A stretch of 64,000 nt of DNA from Plicaturopsis crispa FD-325 SS-3 (GCA_000827205.1 KN832555.1:2881011-2945010); one strand, 5' to 3'; counted from the first letter of the stretch, positions 1 through 13,931 are shown. The notes: generated from the letters alone by a model not told the origin. A program made the numbers and translations.

Positions 1-416
1 TGCGGCTCTCATCGAGCACACCAATGCGTACAAGCCGGCGAATGAGGGCGTTACCCTCGAACAGCCGCTTGGGGTCCTTGTCGTCGAGCTTGAGAAGCTC
101 TCGCGCGGCACGACGAATCTTGGACAGAATGAGCGCGATACGCCAAATCTCGCGCTTGTTGCGGAGCCCGTATTCACCCGCAAGCTGCGTAAGTAGTCAG
201 TTGTCTGTCCGTTCCTCCGCGTGAACCAGAACATGACCAGCGCACCTTCAACTCGGCATCAAGACGAGCGGATTCGAAAGGTCGACGAGGGACCTTGTAA
301 CTGTTAAGTTATAGTGGGGCACGGCTTTCAATCAGCACGTCTGCAACCCTCCACATAAAGTGGATCTTGAAGTATGGAAAACGGATGCTCACGTCTTGCT
401 GTGGTTACGCGGGGCC
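1..416 (-). CDS. RPS9: 40S ribosomal protein uS4 (RPS9), partial
   Basis: Component of the small ribosomal subunit, involved in decoding fidelity. Read on the minus strand, three exons are visible: 393-416 (PRNHSKT), 246-300 ([18 protein letters not shown]) and 184 down to the window edge ([14 protein letters not shown], then [19 protein letters not shown] and GVLDESR). These match the N-terminal half of eukaryotic uS4 almost residue for residue, and the splice sites are canonical (GTGCGC...CGCAG and GTGAGC...AACAG). The C-terminal half lies outside the window. The start codon is not resolved: the exon at 416 begins with the last base of a codon, so the initiating Met probably sits in a tiny upstream exon, as in many basidiomycete ribosomal protein genes. 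Divergent from RPL21. The identity is sure; the 5' end is not. Confidence 0.9.
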
Positions 417-730
417 CTGCATTGGACACCGTTAGTACATAGCGCAGCTCCAGGCGATTTCGACGACGTTACCTAGGCATTTTTCTTGAGGATGTCGACT
501 AAACGAAATGCAGGCGCAGTGCAGAACGCGGCGGGGTATGCTGGTGCAAATGAATGTAAACAGAGTGCGCCACAACTGTAAAGTACCTCGGCAAGCCACC
601 CGGAGGTATTCCCGACACCCGATCACTTTTCTCTACTCGCCACCCCCAACGACGCCGACGCCTGTGCGTGCTATTTCTCTCTGTTTCCTGTCCCGTTCGT
701 CTTGATTGACAGCCCCGCCCAGTCCTCAAG
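417..730. promoter_or_regulatory. Shared upstream region of RPS9 and RPL21
   Basis: About 310 bp lie between two divergently transcribed cytosolic ribosomal protein genes, so both promoters must be here, together with the unplaced first exon of RPS9. There is a pyrimidine-rich run at about 640-710 just before the RPL21 start, as expected for TOP-like or TATA-less fungal promoters. I see no clear TATA box or telobox. The head-to-head arrangement suggests co-regulation, which is an inference. Confidence 0.5.
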
Positions 731-1384
731 ATGCCTCACTCATTCGGTTACCGCGCGCGTACGCGCGACATGTTCAAGCGGGGCTTTAAGGGTGCGTCCA
801 TCTGCTGTATATGCGCGATCGCATCCAGGCTGACAGGAACTCGCTACAGAACACGGTTCCATAAAGCTCTCGACTTACCTTATCACCTACCGCGTCGGTG
901 ACATCGTTGACATCAAGGCTAACGCGGCCCAGCAAAAGGGCATGCCCCACAAATACTACCACGGGTGCGTTCCCCGCCCTTCATAAGTGTAGTCGGCATG
1001 CTGAAGGAAATGTATGTAGCCGCACTGGAATTGTCTACAATGTGACGCCCAGCGCCGTTGGTGTGATCGTGTACAAAGTCGTCGGCAACCGCTACCTCGA
1101 GAAGCGCGTCAACCTCCGCGTCGAGCACATCAGGCATTCGAAATGCCGTCAGGAGTTTTTGGACAGGGTGAAGCGGAATGGCGATCTCCACCGTGAGGCG
1201 AAGGCAAAGGGCGGTGCGTACATCATGCGTTGTCGATTCCGCCTTGGTACTGACTCGCTTCGGTTCCCCAGAACGCATCACGCTCAAGCGCGTCCCTGCC
1301 CTTCCCCGGGAGGCACACACCGTCTCGTCGACAGAAAACGCCGCACAGACTATCGTCCCCGTCCGGTACGAGACTACGATCTAA
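731..1384 (+). CDS. RPL21: 60S ribosomal protein eL21 (RPL21)
   Basis: Large ribosomal subunit protein of the eL21 family. Four exons join in frame: 731-791, 850-964, 1020-1213 and 1272-1384, giving about 160 residues, the normal family length. The protein starts [15 protein letters not shown], continues with [52 protein letters not shown] and ends VPVRYETTI, all hallmarks of eL21. All introns are 50-60 nt with GTGCGT or similar donors. The start is the first ATG after the pyrimidine-rich leader and is conserved in the family. Divergent from RPS9, and convergent with the esterase gene downstream. Confidence 0.97.
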
Positions 1385-1597
1385 TCGGGACATACGCGCG
1401 CTACTTCTTTGCTGCTGTTGTTTCTATGAGGTTCATTTGTATGTCACCCACCACCTTTTCCATGTCCCCATGCAATGATCACGCAAAACTACATGAATTT
1501 CGTGTGCAATGAGTTCAACTGTTCCAGGGCACGTCTTTCACGAAACAGATCGCCAACTGATGTACAGGCAGAGCATTATTCAACGGATGGGGTATTT

Positions 1598-2958
1598 CTA
1601 GGCCAACGTATGCGTGAAGACCTCGTTCATGATCAGCCACTGGGCAAGATTAGCGCCTATCTGCAAATGGCCCGCGACGGAGGGATGCAACCCGTCCAGA
1701 GTAAGGTCACCCACGAGAAGTTCCGCGGGCGTAATCGTGTGTGCTTTGATACTGATCATGCTTTCATTGTGCGAAAGTGAAGAGACGGCTGAGCGTATTG
1801 CAAGCTCGTAGGGCACGACATCGCCGTCCTCCTTGCGGTCAATGAAAGGAAGCTGTGGCACACATCAGTTGTGCAGGTAGTAGCGGGAGATCTTGACGGA
1901 CTATGATGATAATGTGCTTGAGGGTAGGACCGTGGAGGTGGTGTATCCGCGTAATGAAGCTGAGTAGGGAGGGGATGAATATATCGGATGCAACATCGTT
2001 AGCTGCATCGTTCGTTCCTGCATATGCGGTATGAGTACGAACATGGGGGAGAGGACCAAAAGACACAAGGCAATGCTGTCCGAACCTAATGCGAGAACAA
2101 TAGTCTCTGGTGTTTCGGTTGAGCACGCTGCTGGAGCACCTTCGTCAACGGTCCACGGTGAATTCTAGTATTCGAAACTAAGCGCTCAGCCAACAGCAAG
2201 CAAGATGCACGTCGTCGTCGCAGGCGCACCTGCCAATATCTGTTTTCCATTCCCTGAGGGCCTGTCAGGCAGACTCCAGGATACGCAACGACGTCCACGC
2301 CGTTCTGTATTCCCCGACGCGCCAGTTCGCGGCTGCACACGTATGGGTATGCGTCGTAGACGCCACGGGGAAACTGTCCGTCGTACGGACTAAACCCCGA
2401 TGTAATGCTGTCTCCAATGAATAGGAACTGGTGGACAGCAGACATCTCAGTCGTAGGCGGGGATATCCGCGCATCCTCAAAGTAAAAGACGGTCAGAACG
2501 ACGGTAGCATCTGAGCGCTGATGATAGAAACATACCATAGCTAGCACGAAGTGCTTTATCTGCAGCTCGGAAGCCCAGTCGACCAGCCATACCCTGACGT
2601 GTTTCTGCCCGTCCGAGACGACACCCATGGACTCAGGCCGGAGCAAGTCAACGGTGACTCCCGGATACACGTCGGAGACTAGAGCATCATGCCCGTCTAT
2701 CGACCACGCAATTGTAGCCGTCCCGCAGTTCCATTTGTCACGGCGCTGAGAGGAAGGGCCCGGAACGAGACTGAGGAGATTGCCAGTGAAAAGGAATGAA
2801 ACAGACGCGCTCGCCCAAGAAGCCGTACAGTTATTGTGCCAGCGCCCTGCGTATCTCAGCGATGGGTGCGCAGCATCAACTACCTGATGCATGGTCTGCA
2901 ATGATATGTTGGTAAGCAACTTGAACGCGGTGACGCATAAATGAACCTCACTTCGCAT
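1598..2958 (-). CDS. SGNH/GDSL-type esterase-like hydrolase
   Basis: Putative SGNH-fold ester hydrolase acting on an unknown substrate. The N-terminal ~130 residues look like a beta-sandwich (RYAGRWHNN...), as in two-domain carbohydrate esterases. Then come the block I motif FIGDSITSG with the catalytic Ser, a Gly block (VVAYPG), a block III-like LALGTNDAANDV reached after splicing, and the C-terminal block V motif DGLHPS with the catalytic Asp and His. At least four introns are needed. One candidate, between LAM and DARIS, is 60 nt, in frame and carries a CTGAC branch point, so the same stretch could also be read through. Start is either the ATG at 2958 or the one at 2892 (MHQVVD...). No obvious signal peptide. 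The family is clear; the substrate and the exact exons are not. Confidence 0.75.
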
Positions 2959-3128
2959 AGAATAAATATCGGACGGTCACATGGAACATGGAACAGGGCG
3001 TACAACTATAGGTCCAAGAAAGTAGAAGGTCCGTACAAGACGTTGTGCGTAACAAACAAGAAGGAACAACTTGGATTGAACGATGCCGGTAGGCCGTTCG
3101 TGCACCAGAGAGCTTCTTCACTTAGGCC

Positions 3129-6096
3129 TCACCCACCACCACCACATCCGCCTCCGCCGCCACCTCCACCTCCACCACAGCCTAAAAAGGATACGTTTCA
3201 ATACGCCTAACGCCATGTTATAGGGTGCGGAAACCTACCTCCGCCTCCTCCCCCACCGCCGCAGCCACCACCACCGCCTCCTCCGCAGCCGCCACCTACA
3301 GACATGGCGATGCGCTCAATAGATTGGCAATAGAGCGTTGACACAAAGATCTCACCTCCGCCTCCACCTCCACCTCCGCCGCATCCGCCAGCGCCACAAG
3401 AAGCGCCACCAACACCACATGCACTTCCAGCTGCGCCCTATCATCAATTCCTCAATAGTTAGTGCATAGGTAGACCCCTCCGAGCAATGATCGCTTACGC
3501 CGCATCCTGCTCCTGTAGCCTTCACGAGAAGAGTGGTCAGGACAGAAATGCTTATGCAAGTGAAACTACTTACGCAGCCTCCGCCGACGACATTGCCAGC
3601 CGTTCCCGCACATGCTCCATACCCCAAGCCACCGTAATAGTACATCGGAATGGGGTAGAGGAAAGCAGCATCGTGCTGTGCACCTCGCTGATATGCAGCA
3701 CGGTCCATCTTGCCCTTCTCCAGATCTTTCGCATCCCGTTGGCGCCGTGCTTCTAGTTTAGCCTTCCGCCGCTCCCGCGCTTTGTCGCTTGTCTTCTTGT
3801 GATGGAATGCGAAGACCGCATTGTGGTCGCTCGGGTGGGTAGCAGCGAGGACCTCGGCATTCTCTGGAGGTCGCAGGAAGTCGTGCTGGAGGCTGTAGTT
3901 GATTGTCATACGCTTTATCTTCTGCCCGATTGTCTCTCCCGGGAGTGGACAGCCGCAGTACATGTACGGCACGTGGAACCGCGTCTGCACGGATAATGTC
4001 AGACATGCTACACTGGCTGAGATCGCGGGAGAAAAGACCGACCTGCCAGGCCCGGCATGTCAGGTCGAAGGAGGTTGCAAGGTGGCTCTCCTCGACCTTG
4101 TCGTCACTGATCGCGGGTCAGTACATCGCGGGATATATACAGCCTAATCAGAGAATTTTGGGCGGTGAAACGCACTGATCAACGTAGCGCTTGACATATT
4201 TCGCGCAGTCAGCGTTGTACTTCGTGCCACGCTGTACGACGTTGACGGTCAAGACCGGTTGCAGTGCGATGGATAAGGTCATCACTCACGAGCTGGTGGC
4301 TATGCCAAGCGAGGTCGATGTCTAGAGTTGGGACGAAAAATGAGCCCGGAGACGCTGACATAAGATCCAAGAACCTGGATAGCGATGTTGGTCAGATAAA
4401 CAATGTTAATAGGATGAAAAGATTACTGACGCGTGATATCTAGCAACACAGTGTTCAAGGGCAACGGAATCTTCTCTGCTATTGAAGAACCCAGGTTCGG
4501 TCCAGCCCAGATCATGCATCTTTTTTACGAAGGAGCCTTGCCGCAGAACCTGTAGGCATTAACAATGATGAGTACATTTCTGAGTGGGATTGTAGTTGAA
4601 CACACTGCGCCGACTAGGTCAATAGAGAACATTCTGTCATCGGAATAGGCACTCATTATGCGCCCTAATCTGTGATCCGAGTCAAGATCAGCCTTTGTGT
4701 ATCGAAAGCAGAATACTAAGGGCAACCCACAAACGGCCGCCGCCATTTCGCATCTTCGACGCAAGGATAGCTTGTAGGCGAGGTCTCGATCCTTTGACTT
4801 TGAGGATTATCTGCTGCTTCCATTTGTCGCCAGAGAGTTTTGGGCCGGTGTGCATGATCTTGGTATACTGCGTGAAGGTACTAAGAATACGAACGATTCC
4901 CATCAGCCAAGCCGCGTACAATGCGAGCGGGATTGTACCTTGCAGTCAAGATCTTCATCTTGATCAGAGTGGCCCGACTCGTGTCCTCAGCTTGCGTAGG
5001 CGTAAACAGAGTACCACTGTATCCGAGTTCAGCCAAGTTATATATTGTGATATGGGGCAACAGCGGATGCTCACGCTAAAGCAGCATCGAGTCCCCCGGT
5101 CTTTACTAGGGTGTCCACAAATTTCGCAATACCAAGGGTGTCTTTGTTGATAGTGTATCTGCACGATGAACAGCTGATGCTGAAGTTGGGTTGCAAATAA
5201 CCGGTTCCAGCTTCCTCGATGAATACTATCGCCTATGTCAGCTCCGGCGTTGTTTATCAGTAGGGGAATCATGGCACTCACGGGTCTGGTTGTTGATTCC
5301 GCACTGGGGACATTTGACGTTCCTGTGTGTCAGCTGTGCTAGTGCATCGAAGGGGTCGAAGTTTGTCGCTGTGCACGTTGCCCAATGATTGACGCTGGCG
5401 TAAGAGGGTGCGCTAGCGACTATGGCAGCGATTCGATGCTACATGTGTCTTCGGAGTGAGACACCCGGCGTAGCGTTTCAAGACAAACGAAATCACTTAC
5501 CAAGTACCAGTCAAATATCAAACCCAGCGGTCTCAACTTTTCCAATACCGGCAAACGTCCTGTATCTTCCAGATACCACCTGGTAGAGGACACCGCTCAG
5601 TGTTGTATCTATGTGCTACAGCATAATATGACACTCACCCAGGGTTCAGGAGGTAAGCGTGCCACACCATAATAACGTCAAGAGGAGGCAGATATTCAGC
5701 AATGAATGTGTCGATGTCATGAAGTCCGACAGCCAACACCCATCGTTCAAACCTGTGGTGTTGTATGTGTTTAAATATTCCTTGAAAATCCGAAGAAACC
5801 TACCTTTCTACTGCAAGACCAACAAACCATGCCCATCTCCGCTCCGGGTCGACTTTCGTCGACCACTCGGGTAATCGGGGGTCTGAGCCTTCTTCCACTT
5901 GGCATCTCAGTGAATAAAAGGCATGGAGGAGACCCAGATGTCCCTTCAGCTGATCCGGTTGTACTAATGGTCCTGTTGTAGTACTGGATCCAATCTTGAA
6001 CGTCTTGGGGAAAGTATACGTCGGGGGCTCAGCGGATGGGTCTTGTGGAACGCCCCGTGTGGCATATTCGGGGGGCGGAGGCGTGTTTTCGTCCAT
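3129..6096 (-). CDS. GRDP-like (DUF1399) protein with Gly/Cys-rich tail
   Basis: Glycine-rich domain-containing-protein-like family, function unknown in fungi. The start is at 6096 (MDENTPPPPEYATRG). Many short exons follow. GLAVERFERWVLAV and PPLDVIMVWHAYLLNPG lie near 5640-5830, RWYLEDTGRLPVL near 5560, a CPQCG zinc-ribbon-like motif near 5310, MSAYSDDRMFSIDLVGAV near 4620-4660, and PTLDIDLAWHSHQL near 4290-4330, the signature of the family. FDLTCRAWQ and a basic helical stretch (KARERRKAKLEARRQRD) come next. The protein ends in a tail almost wholly of Gly with spaced Cys, encoded by successive small exons from about 3600 to 3129 with clean GT/AG borders. The GGT/GGA/GGC-rich repeats at 3129-3400 are therefore coding. 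Roughly 20 exons; individual borders are approximate. Confidence 0.8.
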
Positions 6097-6729
6097 CTTC
6101 GCGTTATGGGGAGTCGAGTCGAGTTCCGATGTTCTTGCCAATGCGGGGTATAAGTACTATGTCATGGCCGGGGCTATGCAGACTCGGAAGAGACAATTGA
6201 TCGTACCGTGGTAGAGGCTCCGGCGCCGCGGGACGGTCGTGCTCCTCGCGCCACCACAAACCTGTTCGAAAAGATGATGGATCTGTACCTTAACATGACC
6301 ATTGCCTTGAATTGCATAGCAGCTGCCGGTACCCATCGGTTCCGCCAAGTATCATTGTGGAATCTGTGGAGGTATACCATGCCCGTTTTGCGATACTGCA
6401 TTATCCATGATCGTCGTCTGACAGTCTCATCGAGGTCGAGTAGTACCTTGCGACATGATCCACTGGAGTCGGATCTAATTTCAAGGTGAGGGCTGCGCAC
6501 GCATGCAAGGCAAGATGAGGACAATGCCAAGGCAGTGCCTTGAATTTTATCGCGCGAGACCCAAGCGCAGCATATAGCGGGACAGGACAAGATGAGGAGG
6601 CTTGAAGTAACTTTAAGATCATGATGCAACACCGCTGCAGTTACTGATTTACGTAAGCAGATATACAGCACTTGCCACTTACCTACACCAAAACTGTCAC
6701 CTGTGTTCAAAACGCTGAGCCCTGCTATA
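6097..6729. promoter_or_regulatory. Divergent intergenic region between GRDP-like and SCI1-like genes
   Basis: About 630 bp separate two divergent starts. A 178-codon minus-strand open stretch crosses it (6174-6710), but it has no recognisable domain, a Cys/Ser/Arg-rich random-like composition and no splice context, so I do not call it a gene. Both promoters must lie here. No clear repeat or RNA gene seen. Confidence 0.4.
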
Positions 6730-7875
6730 ATGCCGTTTCGTCACGACCGCTCTCAGTCGCGTTCCAGGTCCCCCGAAAGACCAACGCAGCTCCCCCACGA
6801 TGCAAAACCGATATCGGATACCGATTATTTTCTGAAAAGCGCGGAATTCAGAGTGTGGCTAAAGGACGAGAAGGGCAAGGTCGGTCCGTCAATCGAGCAT
6901 GAAGCGCCTTGTTCACATTTACTCAGTACTTTGATGAACTATCTGGAGAGAAAGCACGAAGGTTGGTACGCCCGTGCTTATTCGAGCAGCGTACGATTCT
7001 AACCTGTTCCACAGTTATTTTCGCAAGTTTGTGAAGGTGCTTCATCTTATAGGCTCGGAGATCACCAGTGCCCACGTCTAACCCATACTCAACAAGGCTT
7101 GGAACAAAGGAAAGCTCCCCAGTGCGTCGCGCAATTCTTTCGATCGTGTTGCCTCTGACCGTATAACGCCAGACTCCCTATACACGGGAATTGACCCCTC
7201 GTCACAAGCAGCAAATAGCCAGACGGCGTTCAAATGGTCGTTTGCCAAAAACCGATCTAGAGTGGACAGCGAGGCCCTCCGTGCGGCGCGTGAAGCGGTA
7301 GGCGCGGCAACGTACGGACGCGACCCGTCGCCACCTGCGAAACCGAGCGGCAGCGGCCGTGTCCTCGGGCCCACACTCCCCTCGTCCTCCGACCTTGTCC
7401 TCGCACGCGAGAGCGCATCGGAATATGAAGCCGCAGACCGGAGCTACAAGCGGAAGAGGGAGCGGGCGGAGGAGAAAGAGCGGATCGAGGACCTAGTCGG
7501 TCCGAAGCCAGTTGGGCGGGAAGGCATGCTGGAGAAAAAGCGGGCGAGGAGGGAAGGTGATCGTGCGTTCAGGGAAAAGGGGGACGATGGCTTTGTAGAG
7601 GCGGATGAGACGACGCTGCTTGGGGGCGGAGACAGTTTCAAAGAACGGTAAGCACGCGAATTCTTCAGACGCCGGTTTCTAGATATTGATGGGCCATCTT
7701 GTGACGCGACAGAATTGCGAAACGAGACGCGGCTCGAAAACGATTCGAAGAGAAACGGAACGCGGGGAAGGAAGACAGGACATCTGGACTGCGCGAGCGC
7801 GCGTCTGAGCTTCGCGAAAAAGACAAGGCAACGATGGACATGTTTCAGCAGATGGCCAAACAGCGATTTGGCTGA
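6730..7875 (+). CDS. SCI1-like (style cell-cycle inhibitor 1 homologue) protein
   Basis: Small, basic, probably nuclear protein. The N-terminus is an Arg/Ser segment (HDRSQSRSRSPERP). It is followed by the family core, assembled from four short exons: ISDTDYFLKSAEFRVWLK, DEKGKYFDELSGEKARSYF, RKFVKAWNKGKL and YTGIDPSSQ. This matches the N-terminal domain of SCI1-like proteins known from plants and animals, which associate with splicing and cell-cycle control. The rest is Lys/Arg/Glu-rich and probably helical (SYKRKRERAEEKERIEDLV), ending MDMFQQMAKQRFG before TGA. The last intron is at about 7649-7711. The start is the ATG directly before the SR-like run. The function in fungi is inferred from the family only. 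Confidence 0.62.
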
Positions 7876-9808
7876 TACTTTCAACGTACGACATGTAAGT
7901 AGCACTTTTGGTCTATAGACACCATAATATAGCCCACAGTTTTCTTCACATAACGTTAGAACGGCGTGAATTATTTTGATTTGGTACAACACATTCTCCT
8001 CAGTCTCGAGGATAATAAGATACAAAATTTAAATACATACATACTTCAGTGAGACCGAAAGAAAACTTCAATTAGCAAGTCGTCGACCGTACTCACATCC
8101 AAGCACGGTCCTCCTGGTCGAGATCCTGGGGCTAGTGATTATTCTATCAGTACTGACCACAATGATCGCGAAGGTCAGGATAGATACGTACCACAAGACC
8201 TTTCTCCGAGGGACCCGACACACATTTACTTTTGTCGTGGAGCGAAAATAAAGCACGGAGCCGTTTCTTGTCGGCGTGCGACGCGGGGGGAGAGCCCCAA
8301 GCCCGGTCTTCTGGGTCAATCACTCGCGCCTGTATTATAAATTGCATGAGAAACCATTGCCGACTTTACGAGGAGCGGGCGCACTACCTCCAAGGACTCA
8401 TTAGACCCTGGAGAGCTGATGTACCGAGAGTCGGGAGACGTGGAACGGCTGTCGAAGATTTGATGCGCCTCGATAGGGAAGTCAACCTAGTGGATGGGCC
8501 CGTGTTAGATGAGATCACAGCAATTTGGTCTTTCGCGCTCACCAAGGTGCTGCATTCCGAGTGTGCGGTGGAGGGGCATACTGGTACTAGCTTCTCCCAG
8601 TCGACTTGTTTCTGAAGAAAATGTCAAACCCCAAGTCGCGTACTTCGGACAGTATTTTAAGCACCTTCTGGCGCCGTCGATCAAAAGTTGAACGGACAGC
8701 AGTCGCCAAAGGCTGTGATGAATGTGCACCGCGGCTCGAAGTCTATACGCCAAGTTTTGTGAGCCTGAGGGTTCCACTACGAGGTGAGATACACGCACCA
8801 TACTGATATACCGTGTAGATCAAAGAGTAGTGCGAGATGGTACTTGTCGATGATACTGGAATTTGCCCATCCACTTCACCACCCTAGTTTAAGTACTTTT
8901 CGGACGGGCCGGTACCTCATACCTGGCAGCATGCGTAAAGAACACGTCCATGCTCTACTGGCTGCCCCGGCGGTCGCGCAACAACAGTAGCCCGTTACAG
9001 CGGCACGCCGCCACACGTGTTCTAGTCAGCAGCCCGAGGTTGGGCCAGAGCACAGAAGGATGCCACTGCGTTGAGAGCTAGGACGAATCGTGACGTCGAT
9101 GCCAAATCATGGGACATATCTCCCAGACAGAGCTGCATGCCGCTCAGAGTCGGCAAATTCATCGGAGCGAGAGCGCTCCAGCGGTGCCGAAATCCAATAT
9201 CGCCTACATGGACGCGAGAAAAGATCTTGCTGAACGCTTTGACTAGTCGTTGGTCTTGGGACTATCGAGGGAAGAATACGACGAGTATGGCCCTACGAAG
9301 ATAGATTGAAGGCCGTGCAATTGTCGATTCGACCTAATGAGGCAGAGTTTTCCTATCCAGCATATGTTTGGAGGGCGGGAACAAGCTAGTGCACGCTGAG
9401 AGAAAGGCAGCAACGTTGGGTTGAGCGAGCCATCCTTGTGATGCCCGTTTTTATAATAAGCCCGTGCTATATAACAAGAAAAGAGAAGGCTCGGGCGCAC
9501 CTTTGTCGGACAACGAAGCGTTTAACTTATGTATAGACCAGGCAGATGCTCACCTGAGTCAGATGTCACGAGCAGCGTCGTGAGGTGAGTACCCGTATAA
9601 CAGAAATATCATGAGACCGACTGGTTGAGGCCATCTCGGTCAACGACCTTGTAAAAGTCGCTAAATCACCGAGAATCGACCTGTGCTTCAGAAGGGCTCA
9701 AAACAAGTCAAAAAAGAATCATTATATGCAATCCTCTGTGAGACGACGTGAGTAAATATCCGGCCCCAGCAGACTCACAGAAACGCACCTAGATACAAAA
9801 TACAACGC
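7876..9808. other. Gene-poor stretch, no supported gene
   Basis: Nearly 2 kb lie between the SCI1-like gene and the 3' end of RVB2. Several open stretches of 60-130 codons occur on both strands, for example 8232-8615 and 8606-8806 on the plus strand. None gives a recognisable domain or a convincing spliced model. A plus-strand reading near 9100-9300 looks protein-like (AYMDARKDLAERFD, then SREEYDEYG after a stop), so a decayed or unrecognised gene is possible. No tRNA, tandem repeat or terminal inverted repeat was seen. Confidence 0.4.
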
Positions 9809-11543
<1,735 letters not shown>

Positions 11544-11869
11544 TGCCTAAGGCTCTGTCAGTAGCTCGAACGTACAGGCAACATTAAGATCGTTGAGACG
11601 CGTACCGCCATATTTGACGCGTTCGAATGCCCGATATCGGTATCGCGAAATATCTGGTATTTTGTCTGTGCTTCGTGATGAATCGTTAAGGGAGGCTTTG
11701 AAGGAAAATTTTGTCAGACCGAAGATAGCAAAGCAAGACAGAAGAAAGAGCGCCGCTTTATTTACAGAAACTCGAGGGCAAGAGAATGCAGCGTCGGGAT
11801 CCGGGACTTGAATCCGACAGCATTTTCGTCGCGTCACGCCCAGAGGTATCACCTTTACCGCCAAAACGC
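11544..11869. promoter_or_regulatory. Divergent promoter region of RVB2 and mitochondrial uL2m
   Basis: A 326 bp region between two start codons facing away from each other. It must carry both promoters. I see no TATA box or repeat of note. Confidence 0.45.
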
Positions 11870-13097
11870 ATGCTGTCTGTTAGAGGCGGGTCCAAATTCC
11901 TTCGGACCTGCGTGTCCCCTTCCGTGCCCCCGCCCTCGACACTTTGTCGACAGGTCGTTCGATGCTATGCTGCAGAGGCGCGCGTCAAATACAAGGGTGA
12001 CTCGGTGAAAGGGTCTCTCCAACAGACCATTAGCCCATTCAAGACATACAAACCAGTCACACCGGGTATTCGACATCTGAAACGAGTTCGGAACGACCAC
12101 CTTTACAAGGGCGGACCTGTTCCAGACCTCACCATCGCGAAGAGGAAAACCGGAGGCCGGAATAACCAAGGACGTATAACCGTTCGCTCGCGCGGAGGAG
12201 GGCACAAGCAGCGCATTCGCACTGTTGACTTCAAACGTATAGAACCTGGCCCACACGACGTCGTCCGCATCGAATATGACCCCGGTCGTTCCGCTCATAT
12301 CGCGCTCGTTAAAAACCGAGATGTAAATGCCGAACTGGGAAAACGATGGAGCTATATATTGGCATGCGAGGGCATGAAGCCGGGCGACGTTGTGCAGAGT
12401 TTTGCGCAGGGGGTCCCGCTGGGATATGTGCCCGGATATGTCGACTCGAAGGAAAATCGAGGGAACATGGGAGTAGGATCCGAAACCGGCTTCGAGAGTA
12501 GGACGTCCCTCGCGCTGGGTCTGCTCCGCTCAATGACGCTGAAACCCGGCAACGTCCTTCCTTTCCGCCTCATACCTCCTGGTACCATCATCCACAATAT
12601 CTCTCTTCGCCCACTTGACCGCGGTATTCTCGTTCGCTCCGCTGGTTCGTGGGCGGAAGTCGTCAAACATGACGAAACGGGCGAATACACGCATGTGCGT
12701 CTGCAGAGTGGCGAAGTACGCAAGGTGCTGCAAGATTGTTGCGCTACTATCGGGAAGGTCAGCAATCCGTTGTGGAGGTACGAGAATCTGGGCAAAGCTG
12801 GCCGTAAGCGGTGGTTGGGCCGCAGACCTCACGTTCGTGGTGTGGCGATGAACGCGTAAGTCATGTTCACGTCAATGACTTGGACAAAATGCTCACGCAC
12901 CATCATGTAGTAACGACCATCCCCACGGTGGTGGACGTGGTAAATCGAAGAGTAACAAGCATCCTGTCTCGATATGGGGTTGGCAAACGAAGGGAAAACG
13001 TACCCGCAAACCTGGTCCGAAAGGACCCAAGAACAGCAACAAAATGGTCATATCGGAGCGGCCAAGAGGCAAGGGCGGCAAGCGGGTGGACGGGTAG
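11870..13097 (+). CDS. RML2: Mitochondrial large-subunit ribosomal protein uL2m
   Basis: Mitochondrial homologue of bacterial L2, placed near the peptidyl transferase centre. Two exons, 11870-12855 and 12911-13097, encode about 390 residues. The first ~45 residues are basic and Ser/Pro-rich ([14 protein letters not shown]...), fitting a mitochondrial presequence. The core carries [37 protein letters not shown] and the highly conserved [10 protein letters not shown] in exon 2, which contains the His equivalent to the essential L2 histidine. The C-terminus is basic and ends GKGGKRVDG. An upstream in-frame ATG exists at 11786, but the one at 11870 starts directly before the presequence-like stretch. 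Divergent from RVB2. Confidence 0.93.
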
Positions 13098-13931
13098 TCG
13101 TATCTTAATCGTCGGGGAATGCCATGTCTAATTTTTGCTCGTTATGCTGAGTGGTGATATTTCATCAGTTAATCGTTATTAATGGCCCCAGGTTTCGTTC
13201 GCATAGCCTATGCTCGAAAGGTGAGGCCCGTCTTCGTGGATGTCTCCACTGGCACTTATGCTCTTGCCTTCCTATCCCAGGTGAATAAACGTCGCAGACG
13301 TAGTGCTAAGAAGAAGCTTTTGAAAGCCATCTCAGTATGGGCGAGTCGCGTTGCAATTTTGCGGCGCTCTAATCATAGAGAACACATAGAGAGTTGATGT
13401 TACCCTCTTCGACACTCCTTCACCACGGTGCGTTGATATACATCTATTTCGCCTTTGGCCTTCACATGATGCGAACTTCACTACCATGGAGAGACGAACG
13501 TCTCGGTGAAACCCTCGACTGGCTCTGTATCCCTGGTACGCTGGCCTCGTTTGGTCAGAAACCGGGTACGGAGTAGGTCAAGAACGGAAATCTGACACAC
13601 GACTATTCATTGCCTGCAATTGACTTCATGATTGTTCTCGAGCTGATGCTGTTGTTTTTGCGCAGAACGACAAATTGGTTGCATGTGGAGGCTCATATGC
13701 CCGTAGCATTCACCCTGGTGGTCAAAGCAATGTCTCAGTTCAACGATACGCTCATTTATTTGGAACGGCCACGCCACCCACTCGGTCTATTGTGGTTGAA
13801 GCGGTGGCGCGCTCGAACAATGGGCGACCTTCTGCGGACATTGAAACGTAATCTCGCTCTCAATCTGTCCACTCGACTTTCTTTCTAAACTCTGTAGGAA
13901 CGTTGTTTACTCGTGTTCGTGAGCGTCGACC
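13098..13931. other. Intergenic region, nothing supported
   Basis: About 830 bp between uL2m and the F-box-like gene. A 92-codon plus-strand stretch (13610-13888) has a hydrophobic N-terminus, but neither a recognisable family nor splice context. No repeat or RNA gene seen. Confidence 0.4.

Noticed and set aside
3120-3400. CCACCTCCG-type microsatellite and plus-strand poly-Pro frame
   Set aside because: On the minus strand the same bases are the GGN-rich exons of the GRDP-like tail with clean splice sites.
6174-6710. 178-codon minus-strand open frame upstream of the GRDP-like gene
   Set aside because: No domain, no family pattern, and it lies in a divergent promoter region.
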